Source: Hydractinia symbiolongicarpus
Taxonomy: Eukaryota; Cnidaria; Hydrozoa; Anthoathecata; Hydractiniidae
Reading direction: 5' to 3'
NCBI RefSeq assembly: GCF_029227915.1
Contig: NC_079882.1
Span: 7,564,001-7,628,000, forward strand
DNA: 64,000 bases
The translations under genes and the position numbers were made by a program. Shown one piece after another: positions 10,300 to 20,959 of the stretch. Under the pieces are notes generated by a model. The model saw nothing but the letters and a program-made list of their open reading frames with translations. It ran no database searches and was not told the origin of the DNA. How positions within the stretch are numbered: position 1 is the first letter of the stretch; every line of letters begins with the position of its first letter.

Positions 10300-11146
10300 A
10301 TGAAAGTCTTATCAATTGTGCTTTTGTTAGCAGGATACTTAGGTGTCGCTGAAAGTTGTATGTGCATGCCGACACATCCGCAAAATGCGTTTTGTAAATC
10401 AGAATTTGGTAAGTAGCTATTTTTACAACCTCGTCTCTAGACCTATTTGCTTCTCACTAGTGCTGCGCTTTCTCGTATTTCTAGTTTCTGCACTTCACCA
10501 CTATTAAAGGTAGTGGAATCGAAGTAGCTGTGATTATTATCTTATGTATTATATTGTGTACATTCTGAGTAATTTTAGCAACAAATTGACCAACATTTTA
10601 GTGCTTAAGGCGGCCGTTACGTCGTGGCGTCGCTATACGTTCATCAAGAATTACGAACTGTTTGTCCAGATGGGAATACCACCTCCAAGAATGGCATACT
10701 ACAGTATCTCTGTTGTAAAAATTTTCAAGGGAAAAGACAAAATTCAACATCTTCTCAAAAATCCAGTCTTTTTCACGCATGCACAAGACATAATAAGCAA
10801 CTGCGGAAAATTCTTTAACAAAGGAGAAAAATATTTACTTGCTGGAAGATTGGTTGATGGTCAAATGCAAACCAGTATGTGTGATATGAATAGTAAATGG
10901 CATGATGTAACAAAACAAATGAAGCTTGGTATCAATGGGATGTACGATTGTAACTGTGCTGTAGCTACTTGCGTTGATGGATACTGTGATCGCAAAAACT
11001 CGTGCAAATGGAATGTTACATGGGATAAACCGATCGATGAATGCTCGATGAATCACCGTAGTTGTGGCAAGTCAGAGAAAGGATGTGTGTGGAATTCTAG
11101 CAGTCAATATGCAGAGTGTCGCAGGCAGGAGAACTCACTTGTATAA
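10300..11146 (+). CDS. TIMP-like tissue inhibitor of metalloproteinases, copy 1
   Basis: Exon 1 (10300-10408) and exon 2 (10602-11146) join in phase 1, giving 217 residues. A 19-residue signal peptide (MKVLSIVLLLAGYLGVAES) is followed directly by CMCMPTHPQNAFC, the TIMP amino terminus in which Cys1 of the mature protein chelates the active-site zinc of matrix metalloproteinases. Position 2, usually Thr or Ser in vertebrate TIMPs and a specificity determinant, is Met. The NTR (netrin-like) domain continues with FVLKAAV, the place of the VIRAK block, and a Cys-rich C-terminal part follows (CNCAVATCVDGYC). It acts outside the cell on matrix remodelling. The minus-strand gene at 46.1-46.9 kb is nearly identical. 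The C-terminus differs: it ends RRQENSLV where the other copy ends TNQL, so the last codons have diverged or shifted. Confidence 0.92.
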
Positions 11147-11149
11147 CTG

Positions 11150-12690
11150 ATGGATTCTTGTATTCACTAATTTGTTTTTTTTTATTATTATTACTTTATA
11201 TATACACTCTTTTTTTAAAAGAATATAAAGCTGGGAATTATTCAAAAATTAGGAATATCTTAAGAATGATCCACAGGCTGGTTTCTCATAGAAAGGAGAA
11301 TAAAACTTTTTTGTTTTTCCCACTGCTTATCTTTTCTATTTTATGTTTTATTTTATATTTTATTGATATGCGTGATGGCAGAAGAAAAGTTTCGCGCTAG
11401 CCACATATCAGAAAGGGGGAAAAGGAGCCCTGGGGATAAGATTGCATGGCAATAAGTGATTTTGAATTTATTTTTAGAACTAAAAGGCTGCTTGAACTCT
11501 TTTTAAAATTTTGAAAAAGCTCTTTTCATTCTCAAGATAAAAATTATTCTGCACAAAGCATCATGTCATGATTACCCCAATTTTTATTTGTATGGCAGGA
11601 TATGAATTCAGACTTGTTCGACATATAAAGATTACAGAAACAAAATGGAAATTATTGAAAAATCCTTAAAATAGTGCCAATTTGCCCCTAAACTTACCCT
11701 GATCGACACTTCTTCCAATAGTTTCTTCTTCTGTATTCATTTAACGTTCCCTGAAATGGAAACATATTTGTTCGTGAAATATTTCACATCGTTCAACTTT
11801 TCTACATCTTATTACATCACTCTGAATTTCCTCTAAGTAGGTGTTGTTTTCTCTTTTTTGCACATAGCCTCTAAATTTGTTGGAAAATGCATACTAAATT
11901 GTTTCTTCATTTGTTTACCTTGATAAGTTTATATAAAGCAGTTTGAAGTATTCTAAAAGGGATCTGTCTCCTCTGTTCGTTTAAATGGCTGTACATTATA
12001 CAGTCATTTAACCAAACAAAGTGGACAATTCTTCACTGTAAGAAAAAGTTGTGCGTGTTTCATTTGTGAATGACTAGGACTTAAATTAGCACCATGAACA
12101 TTGTTTGGTCAATCAAATTGTTTAATGTACGACCATTATTTGCTTCAGGCAAATCTTTTTAAGTTTTGTAATTGTTTATTAAAATACAGCAATATCTGGC
12201 TTAGTCATGTTTTCAAGGAAACTATGACCCCTTTTAAGATATGATTTTAACTCGAAACATCTTCCATGTTATTATGTTGGCCATTTTTTATAGGTTTCTA
12301 TATCTATTACAATGTAAAGATTATTGTCTATAGATTGACATTTATTGTAGTTGTTCAGAATTTGAAAAACATATAACAATGTACCGTGCATTATAATTTT
12401 GTTACGGAATTACCAAACCTTCTGTTATTATCATTAAAAAGATTTCGAATCGTTTTACAACAGCCATTCCCGACACTTTTAACCCCAGCCTGTCATAAAT
12501 AACATTTTGAAACGTTCTTTGAAACCTTAATTTTTAAAAACTCAAATGGATCGCTAAAACAGCGAAAAGAAAGTTATATTTTCATTGTTTATATTTACTC
12601 TTAGTGTATTGAAATTGAAAGATAATCGAGTACTTACCGAGTACGATGTTTAATCGGGATTTTATTTCCAAACCTTCTACTTACGCAATG
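11150..12690. other. No gene seen; dispersed-repeat fragments
   Basis: A frame from 11116 to 11400 overlaps the end of the TIMP gene but looks like chance translation of T-rich DNA. A single MITE end (GCCCTGGGGATAAGATTG) lies near 11428. The stretch around 11,460-11,560 with AAAAAGCTCTTTTCATTCTCAAG words resembles 36,300-36,560. An imperfect palindrome (AAATGGCTGTA / TACAGTCATTT) lies at about 11,983-12,010. Confidence 0.4.
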
Positions 12691-12837
12691 TGCGTCAGAA
12701 TATTTCTGTTATAAATAAAGGACCTGTTAAATTAAAATCGATAAAGTGTGCTAATAAAAACTGAATTATACTATAATGATAGTAAAACCTATTCAATAAA
12801 AATATGTAAAAACCTTGTAACCCCCCTGCGATTGTTT

Positions 12838-13600
12838 GTGAACCTTCTCGAGGGGTTGTTGTTTTAGAAAAATTCCGGGCATTTTTTGAATTTTCTGGCC
12901 GTCGCTGGATGTGAGATGATCCAGAGCGATACTGGGAAAATGAAGTTAATGGCTTCTTCCAAAATGGTCTGAATCCAGATTCCTTATTTTGCTGAAATGT
13001 CTGTGATTTTTTTTGTACTGCCCGTACATTGGCAATTCTGCCATCAAGATCATTCCCAAAAAGTGGGGAATCATCTTCGGGGACCTCCTTGACCAAAGTT
13101 TTCATGGTTGTGGGCTGTTTCGTCAAAATTGATTTAACTGATGGTCCCCATAACCAGAAAAACACAGGGATTCCTTAGCAAGGGTGAGGAGCTCACTAGG
13201 ATCCACCTCTATTTTGGATGAAGATTTGTTGCTTAAATTAACAAATCAGCCAAGAACCTTAACGTTACTCCTTAAGAGTGTGTTTTGTATTTTTTGCACC
13301 GAAATATCGGTGAACGTACCTGCTTCATCTTGAAAACAAATGGGCTTGTTGCAAGGCTTAACTGTCAAAAATTGAAAATTGGATAGTATCTTTGTGTCTT
13401 TCAGATGTTGCTTAAGTTTTTCATTTGACAGGAACTTATTGAACATTAGCTTTATCATAGATGCCAGAGGGGGAGAAGATTTTTGACCCATTGTTTTTCT
13501 TGGAGTTATGCCTCTGCAGCTGTTCATACCACACTTCAACAACAACGCCGTCATTCTTGCAGATATGGTTGATTTGGATAGGGCTCGTGGTTTAGAAGAG
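12838..13600 (-). pseudogene. Broken retroelement gag-like gene (DIRS-type suspected)
   Basis: On the minus strand, from about 13,600 downwards, one frame reads ...SARMTALLLKCGMNSCRGI, HLKDTKILSNFQF and CNKPICFQ. A second fragment around 13,245-13,165 reads EVDPSELLTLAKESLCFSG, and a third frame (13,165 to about 12,840) contains SPLFGNDLDGRIANVRAVQK followed by a basic, Ser/Gln-rich tail. This order, ending in a phe-gly-x-asp-leu block, resembles gag-like proteins of cnidarian DIRS-type retroelements as I remember them. The three pieces are in different frames separated by stops, so the gene is dead. No reverse transcriptase or tyrosine recombinase is adjacent. Confidence 0.45.
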
Positions 13601-14447
13601 TAATGGCACTACGCAGGATCTTGTGTTTCTCAGGGGATACAAGATGAAGAGATGTGCTGGTGCTGCTATCAGGAAGAAAGTGATGGAACAGCAGTGTGAT
13701 GACTGCGAACGTATACTTGATGAGTATAATAGATGCAAATGTGGACGAAGACTTGTGGTGGACGGTAAAGTTTTGTGCTGGTGCTGCTATCAGGAACGCA
13801 TCATCTATAATGTTGCAATTTGGAGATAAGATCGTCAAGTCAAAAGACTTTCACAATGATGTCACTGCTTACAATATCGAGGATGTGAATGTCGAAAACC
13901 TGCATATCCCACCCATTCAGAGAGTGAGGTTGGTAAAAATTCCAGGTAAGCATCTCTTCCTAAGTTGCGTTTTTGGTGGGGAGTATGGTCAGAATAATAG
14001 ACTATTTACCATTAAGGAGGCGATTGTTTTCATCCAGCTGAGGGCGAAAAAATTGTCATAGTCGATTGTAAATATCGGTCTTGTATCATCCATCATGGTC
14101 ACCTTTCATGAAACACTTACCGTCAGTAGGCTCCGGAAAATACATTACCCTCTTTAGCTCACCGTTGATCGATATCGTAAATCCACCCGATACACGAAGC
14201 CTGCAGAGGCCATTCTTAAGCAGAAAAACCATGACTTTTCCATTGGCTTCTGGGGCTATTACGAAATTCAGTGATCATGAGGGACGGACAAACGATACTT
14301 TGAGTACCAAGAAAAATTAAAAGAAAAGTTCACTCCGCGGGCGGTAAAAAAAATATTGCGCTCAAAATGAACTCTATTGTTATAAAACAACCTATTTTCC
14401 CATTGTTTTTCTACCCAACTGGATTTTTCCACGGGACTTATCGACTA

Positions 14448-15130
14448 GTCTCTATAATAATAAGGACAGTGTGTCTGTCTGTGACAGGCAAAGCAGATGT
14501 TTTTATTTCCCTTTGATGTAGCCGAAAATGTTATGTCTTAAGTGTTAAATTTTTTGACGCGATGTCAGTATCACTACTTTTTAACATCAATATAATACTT
14601 TAAATAATTTAACCATTACAATGCACTTAATACTTTGAGGTTAAATAAGTTGGAAACAAGGTGGTGACGTCAGTCATTTTTCACTGCGTGGGTAACTAGG
14701 GACCACATGTGGCCAATTTGGGTAAGTTTCCCAAACCTGGGTCCCTGATTCCGTTTTGAAATAGACGGGTGGAGACGTCAACAAAAATCCTTTAAACCAC
14801 AATATCTCTTCAGCCATTTCTCAAAGTTAGATGATCCTGTACATTTTCTTGATCAGCGTTTCAAGATCTATACGATGAAGGCAACTGGTATACAAATTTC
14901 TAAAGAAAAATTTTTGTACTTTTGGTAGGGACTAAATTTGTAAACCTTTATATCTTCTTAACCGTTCGTCAATAGCACATGATATTATACATTTTTTTCA
15001 GCAGCGCATCAAACTCTGCATATTACAAAAAAGGATAAACAAACTTCGTCAATTTTTTTATATGCAAGTGGATTTGTCGGGCCTTTTTGACTAGTTTATC
15101 ATATTCGGTAGTTTAAGGTCATGAAGTGTT
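14448..15130 (-). repeat. Dispersed repeat family, inverted copy
   Basis: The segment around 14,630-14,760 (GGTTAAATAAGTTGGAAAC, then GTGACGTCAG, GGGTAACTAGGGACCA and CCCAAACCTGGGTCCCTG) is the reverse complement of sequence at about 42,990-43,340 and 62,150-62,540. The part around 14,860-14,890 (CGTTTCAAGATCTATACGAT) matches the reverse complement of 63,930-63,960. It is one member of a medium-length repeat family with no coding capacity, so a SINE- or MITE-like element. The ends are not clear. Confidence 0.65.
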
Positions 15131-15186
15131 GTGCATAAAAATCACAACACCTTGGGCCGCCGTCGCTGTCTTATCTGGAGTAAATC

Positions 15187-15302
15187 GATAGTAACTGCTG
15201 GTTCTCTGATAGTAAATTAAAAAAACCCAGCTAGTTCTCTGGTGGTTACTTCATAATACTGGTGGTTCTCTGATGGTTACTTTAAAATACTGCTGGTTCC
15301 TT
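15187..15302. repeat. Imperfect tandem repeat, about four units
   Basis: Units of roughly 25-40 bases share the core CTGGTTCTCTGATGGTTACT (variants with GATAGTAA and GGTGGTTACTTC). Confidence 0.65.
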
Positions 15303-15309
15303 TTTGCTG

Positions 15310-17200
15310 GTAAATATTTTAACTTTTGTCAAGCTTACATTCTAAATACACACCTGGCGTACAAGCAAGAAAGTGTTTGGAAACAGGCTGTTTGATAGTA
15401 ATTTGGGTGCTCAACTCAATTTATACAACATATTTTAAACTTAATGAAAGGATAGAGAAGTTATAATAAGCACCCAAAAACAATCATCGAAGATAAATTG
15501 GAAAAAAGGGTAGAATTTATGTTAATTTATACTGGACTTTACAGTTTTTACTCCATGGGAACAAATTTTTGACCATATACCATAACATCAGCTGTGCTTA
15601 TTCGAGCTTTTTTGTTACTTTCACAGGGGTCCAGATTTTGACTCAGTTTTTCAAAGACAAAGTCATTTTTTTCCGCTCTATTAACATTACAAACGTTTCT
15701 TCAAAAAACAGAAAATAAAATTTTTCCTACTGTTTTAATTTTGAACTGTTAAAATTTTTTTAAACTACTTTTTTTTAAATTTCTATTTTAAAAGTGGATT
15801 TTTTTCTTCTTTTCTTTCTGGAATAACAAATGGCTTAGATAGATTGTTGGTCCTGGGAAGCAATTGTGGAAAGGCCCGCCCTCTGGGCTAAAGTTAAACG
15901 TATGCCTGTTGGAGTCAAAAGTTGCAGCACGGCATAAAAATAATAATTTTTCTTTTAAGTTACATGAAAATTTTCTCTCGGATTTTGCACACAGGTAGGA
16001 GATACTTTCAATGTCACTGCAACAAACAAAAATCATGTTGAAATTTAATTTTAAAATTTTGCATTATTATTTTCAGAATAAATCAATTATCACTGGTTGA
16101 GCTCGTTTTTATCATATTTCTGTAGAGTACAAATTATAAGATAGTGTCTATATCTATACCATGTTTTCTCATATTTGATTATAACAAGGCTGTTGAATCC
16201 TTTACTAAAACCCAAGAGAAGGTACACTTTTCTTTTAAAAATATTGTTATTACTTGATCATTGTATATTCATATTATTTTTGCACTATACATATTCAAGT
16301 GAAGAAAATTAATCTCTGTTTCGTCTCAGTTTCTTCAAACTGCATTTTAATAGTATTTTGACGAAATATAATGTACAGATTCCATAAGTGTTAACTCATG
16401 TCTAAAACTCTAAAACTATATTTCTAACAGTGAAATATTATTTTATTCTGATAAAGATATTTATTGCAAACCACAATAAACAAAATTACTTTTAGTAGAC
16501 AATCACAGGAGTCACAGTTTAGTATTCCCTTGCTTTGTTTATTCAGAATGCGTTTGTTTTTAATTCCGCGGACTTTCGTCACACAAGTTAGTATTTTACC
16601 GATTTGAAAATGCTAATCGACACCGTCATGGCGCCAACCATAGGACTACTTTGACCTTAAATATCTCGAGAACCGAAGCTTACAAATTAAAAAATTAAAA
16701 CAGTTAATATCCACAATATAATAAACATTTTAAGCACAACTTGTTATTAATTATTAGTTCTCCTTTAAGTAATTTTAGGCTGAAACATGGATTTCTTTGT
16801 AAAAAAAACTTGTTATTACTTTTAAAGGTTAATTGTGCTAATTCTAAAATGTGGTTGATGTGAATTGGTCACCATTTCTCATTGCATTTCTCATTTATTT
16901 TCAGATGAAAAACACCAAGGAAGGACACATCCTGTGCATGATTGCAATATGACTGTTACATCTAAAAGCAAAGAAAATAGATGACGCTAAAGTAAATAAG
17001 TTATAAAGAAAGAATTATGTTCCATAGTTGCTCCATAAAGAAGACCGTGAAATATATGCTCACTAAACATATTTACAGACATGGTTGATAGCACCACATG
17101 ATATGAGGTGATAGAAAAACTTCCATCAGAATCTATGCAGACACTTGTTTAGTTCTCATTTTAACAAGAACAAAATATTGCTTTGACAACTAAACTGGAA
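15310..17200. other. No gene seen
   Basis: AT-rich sequence upstream of, and possibly containing, the 3' end of the GPCR transcript. I see no conserved frame or clear repeat. Confidence 0.4.
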
Positions 17201-17224
17201 TTAATTTCTCTTGGTGGGTGTTTT

Positions 17225-18208
17225 TTAAGGATTGTTTTTCTTTTTGGTCTTTGTCCATGCGTAAAATAAGTAAATTGTTGGCGCAATAGCTGAATTAAAA
17301 AAGGCTAGATTTAACACGCTGATTGTCAACGTCTCTTTATGTTTCCAGTTATCCATAACATTGGAATTTAATACAAAAGCATAAATTGAAAATGGAAACC
17401 AACAGATCGCAAAACATACTAAAGTTCCAGTAAACAAACGCAGTGTTTCAACTTTTTTTCTGTACTTGGTTTTTCTGTTCTTGTGTTGGTTTGACATATG
17501 GATTTTACTGGATTCTTGGCGAGGGTTTTTACAAACATCCACCTTGTTACATCTTTTTGTAAACAAAATGTTTTTCTTGCTTTCCATGTGGGATGGTGTT
17601 GGTGTTTCTTCTTTATCTTTACGTATTGATAACACCCTCTCTTTTTTATCTTGTTGGGTTTGCCATGTAGTGTTTTCATGGGGTACTTTCGGAGCAATAT
17701 CCTTTATCATGACATAGTAGAAGGGTATCATACACGCTAACGCTAAGTAAATAAAACTTGTTAATAACAAGAAAACTTGTTTATAGTTTTTCATTGTAAA
17801 ATAAAACAAGACTGTTAGAATAACTGAGATTACCCAGCTCATTGCGCAAACAACGGTGGCACTTTTTTCGGTCATGCTGCAGTATATGAGTGGTTTTTTA
17901 TGTGCTAAATAACGATCCCCAGCCATGATAACAAACGCTAATAGCTGCAGACTAAGCAGGAGATATACAACTTCATTTTGAAAAAGTGTTTCTTCACCAC
18001 TGGAGTTTTTATTTAACCAACGAAGCTTATTTATGATGATAAAAATACCAACCATTAGATTAATGCCACAAAGATTTAGCATGTAAATGGGAGGTTTTTC
18101 TTTCTTTTTTTTCTTGAGCGTGAGCTTCACTTGAATTGCATTCAAGGTGATTGCAAGTGTTGCGTTAGTTAAACCGATGATGAAAAAAAAAATGGTTGTC
18201 AAGTCCAT
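17225..18208 (-). CDS. Class A (rhodopsin-like) GPCR, orphan
   Basis: A single uninterrupted frame of 327 residues with seven hydrophobic segments. Motifs are in the right order: AGDRYLA (the DRY motif at 98-100) at the end of TM3, W-V-I-S in TM4 (about 125), ICWFPF (CWxP at 269-272) in TM6, and NSAIAPTIY at 305-313, a variant of NPxxY, in TM7. The N-terminus is very short and has no signal peptide. The third intracellular loop (about 170-255) is long, Lys-rich and hydrophilic. The C-tail is only some ten residues, which leaves little room for a palmitoylation site or helix 8. Intronless class A receptors are common in cnidarians, where lineage-specific expansion is typical. The ligand cannot be inferred. 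No neighbour suggests a pathway. Confidence 0.9.
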   Translation of the reverse strand: MDLTTIFFFIIGLTNATLAITLNAIQVKLTLKKKKKEKPPIYMLNLCGINLMVGIFIIINKLRWLNKNSSGEETLFQNEVVYLLLSLQLLAFVIMAGDRYLAHKKPLIYCSMTEKSATVVCAMSWVISVILTVLFYFTMKNYKQVFLLLTSFIYLALACMIPFYYVMIKDIAPKVPHENTTWQTQQDKKERVLSIRKDKEETPTPSHMESKKNILFTKRCNKVDVCKNPRQESSKIHMSNQHKNRKTKYRKKVETLRLFTGTLVCFAICWFPFSIYAFVLNSNVMDNWKHKETLTISVLNLAFFNSAIAPTIYLFYAWTKTKKKNNP

Positions 18209-18209
18209 A

Positions 18210-18960
18210 TCAAAATTTCTCTGTTGTTTACATTAAGTATTCTTTTTAAACAACATGATGGAGTTGGGGTATTTGTCCCCTTAATAAGTATTTTTTTGAT
18301 GTGAATTAGACTAGTGTTGGTCATTATAGTTTTAATTTAACATCATAGATGAGGAAATGAAATGTATATTCTCATTAAAATTAGACATTTTTATTGTAAA
18401 AAAATGATCGCATTCGTATGTTTTCATATTGAAGTATTCCCACCTGATATTTCATGTAATTTTCTCACACAACAACAAAAATTCAGAATGACATGTTGTT
18501 TTTCTGAGATGATAGCCACCTGCTTTGCCAATTCCAATCGCTACTGTGTTAATGTTTGTTAGAGTGGCGTTGTGTGCTAGTAATCAGGTGAAAGTGATAT
18601 TAAGTATAAATTAAATCAACTTCAGTGTATTTTGTCAATAATACAAATATTTTAAAATGACAATAATACCCAAAAAGTACATATCGTGATCGATCTTGCA
18701 ACACGGTTTTTGAATACTGCACTGAAATATAAGACTTCAATTCCGTGAGCTTTACAAAGAGAAAAAAATAGTATCGAACTTGGGAAAGCAAAAATTAAAA
18801 ATCTTAAGCTGTGCATCAAACGAAAAGTTGAGCTAGAAAAGGGATAATGTGTACTACACCTGACGGTTATTATCCAGATATTTTACGTATCAAGCCTTCA
18901 ACCTCACGAATTTTTTTAATAAAAAATGACGATGGACTCATGATCGATGACAATGACGAT
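18210..18960. other. No gene seen
   Basis: Likely the 5' flank of the GPCR gene, AT-rich with short chance frames only. Confidence 0.4.
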
Positions 18961-18979
18961 CTATAATTTTCTTTAACGA

Positions 18980-19507
18980 TTTTCCAGACTGTCTCGAAAT
19001 TTGCAAAGTGACAATGTATGCTGACGACACAGCTATTTATGTCAGTGGAAAAGCGAAGGAAGACACTGAATGTAAACTAGAAAAGGATTTGGAAAGAATA
19101 GCAAAGTATTTCGATGACAATAAACTAATTATCAATCTTAAGAAGGATAAAACGAAACGATGCTGTTTGGAACAGCAAAGCGCTTATACAACACGAATAA
19201 GAAACTCGATATATCTGATAAAGGACAAAAAATTAACAACGTATCAGAATATAAGTATCTCGGAAACATTGTTGACAGATATTTAAATTTGAATAATAAT
19301 TTCGACAAAGTTTATAAGAAGTCTAGCCAGAGATTAAAATTGTTAAAACGACTTAGACTGTATGTCATGAAAGATGCTGCTTACAAAATATACACAATGA
19401 TGATTATACCGATTTTGACCTATAGAGATATCTATAACTCTATAGGTCAAATATCTAAAGAGAACGGAATTTGCATGACTAATCAATGTTTTATATGCAT
19501 CCAATAG
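18980..19507 (+). pseudogene. Non-LTR retrotransposon reverse-transcriptase fragment
   Basis: Reads LNDFPDC, then VTMYADDTAIYVSGK with the YADD catalytic motif of reverse transcriptase, then DLERIAKYFDDNKLIINLKK. Near 19,155 the coding continues in the next frame with KINNVSEYKYLG and a KRLRLYV segment that belong to the thumb region. A frameshift therefore separates the catalytic and thumb parts. The fingers, the endonuclease and any 3' tail are absent. The order matches LINE-type (Jockey/CR1-like) polymerases. A hairpin lies within it at about 19,415-19,453 (TTGACCTATAGAG against CTCTATAGGTCAA). Confidence 0.85.
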
Positions 19508-19712
19508 CGGTAAGAAGCCTATATTTTTATTTTTTTTATTTTTAATTTTCGTTCGTTCGTAGAATAGACCCATATTTTCCGTAGTTTTTCGGGAAATATT
19601 TCCGTACTGCGGGATTTTTTTTACCTTTTTTTTGCACCTTGCACAGTATTATGAAATTAAGGAAGATGTAATAATGTTTGTTTTTCTGAGCATTGTTTGT
19701 GACAATTATTCA

Positions 19713-20945
19713 CTGTTGTATGGTGGCCGAAGAGTGTCAACCCGAAAAATGAATTTTGCAAAGACGAATTAAAATCTAAAATAAGTGTCAAAGTCAAAGT
19801 TAAGTTAAAAATGAAAACAAAATTCAAACTTAAGTTCAAAGTAAAAGTCATTATAAAGTGATGACACTATTCGGCCAGCGACGTGGCCTAACAGTGTCAT
19901 GGTGAAAAAAAAGTGAAAATACAAATTTATCGTCTAATAAGTTTGCAATGATAAAATTTGTCGTTACCGTAAATTCAAAAGATATTACAAAAGCCCTGGT
20001 ATTGAAGTTGAGTCTTGGAGAATATACGTGAAGATGCTGAAGGTTAAAAGAAAGTAAAAATGTTTAGGTTTAACTATCCAATTTCAACTGTTGTAACTGT
20101 GGAGTATATCCACTAGCAAACCTTAGACTGAATGATGCTATTTTGAGCAGATTTGAAGATTTTTTTTAAACTATTATAGAAGCAGCAGGAGGGCAATACG
20201 ATGACTTCTTTGTCGGCCCAACACCCAAGTCTTAAGTGTTAAGTTTCCTATTCTCTGAGTTTAAATTATTAAGATTTTTGATTACATCCGAGATCTTATT
20301 AAAACAAGCGGTCTTTTTCTTTTCCTTCTTCTTCTTCGACCGATTTTTTAGCTTATGCCGTAAGGTCACGACTTTTAAATTCCAACCTCGTCCCGCATCA
20401 AAGTCTAAAATTTCAGCTCTTTTATAGTTTTGTCTCACATATTTTTCCAGATAATCCTTCAAGCATATATCGTTTTTCCAGGACATCGTCACTTCTTATC
20501 GTTTATTATTATACTCGCATATAAAAATATCCATAGTAGAGGCAGAGTGTACAGTTAGCTAGCTAACTTGACGTTATTTTATTTCATGAAGGAAGAAAAA
20601 AGGGGGTCAATATATAGAACATGCTTACTATTTTTAGTAAAAACAACACAATAAAAAATTACTACTCCCCCCCCCTACCCAGTGTTTATTTATTCTTATT
20701 TATACCACGAGGTCAGCTGGTGTGAAAAACCGAAACCACGAGGACAGCTGGAAATGGTAACATGAAAAAAAATTGTTATTGTGAAAAATTTGACGGTACC
20801 GAAAAAAAATTGTGACACTAATCGGCCACGATGTTGGCCGACAAATGTCATCCGTTGCGTTATAGAATATATTTCACTCTACATTTTTCCTTCTCTAATT
20901 CATTTTATGCGTTGACACTCCTCGGCAACCATACTGTTGTATTGT
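19713..20945. mobile_element. Non-autonomous element with inverted ends GTATGGTGGCCGAAGAGTGTC
   Basis: The left end near 19,717 (GTATGGTGGCCGAAGAGTGT plus CAAC) and the right end near 20,913-20,937 are inverted copies over about 24 bp with two mismatches. Internal copies of the same theme (GACACTATTCGGCC at about 19,863 and GACACTAATCGGCC at about 20,813) suggest subterminal repeats. The interior (20,270-20,420) matches 25,625-25,790, which shares GATTACATCCGA, a CTTCTTCTTC run and GACCGATTTTTTA. No transposase frame is present, so it would need one in trans. Confidence 0.6.
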
Positions 20946-20959
20946 TTTTAGGTAATATT

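Noticed and set aside
11116-11400. 94-codon frame overlapping the TIMP 3' end
   Set aside because: Phe/Leu/Ile-rich translation of T-rich DNA in another frame of the TIMP end.
13551-13838. Minus-strand frame upstream of the gag-like relic
   Set aside because: Not continuous with the gag-like blocks and no recognised motif.
20236-20492. Frames on both strands over the CTT-rich part of the TIR element
   Set aside because: Lys- or Phe-rich translation of a microsatellite within a repeat that recurs at 25.6 kb.
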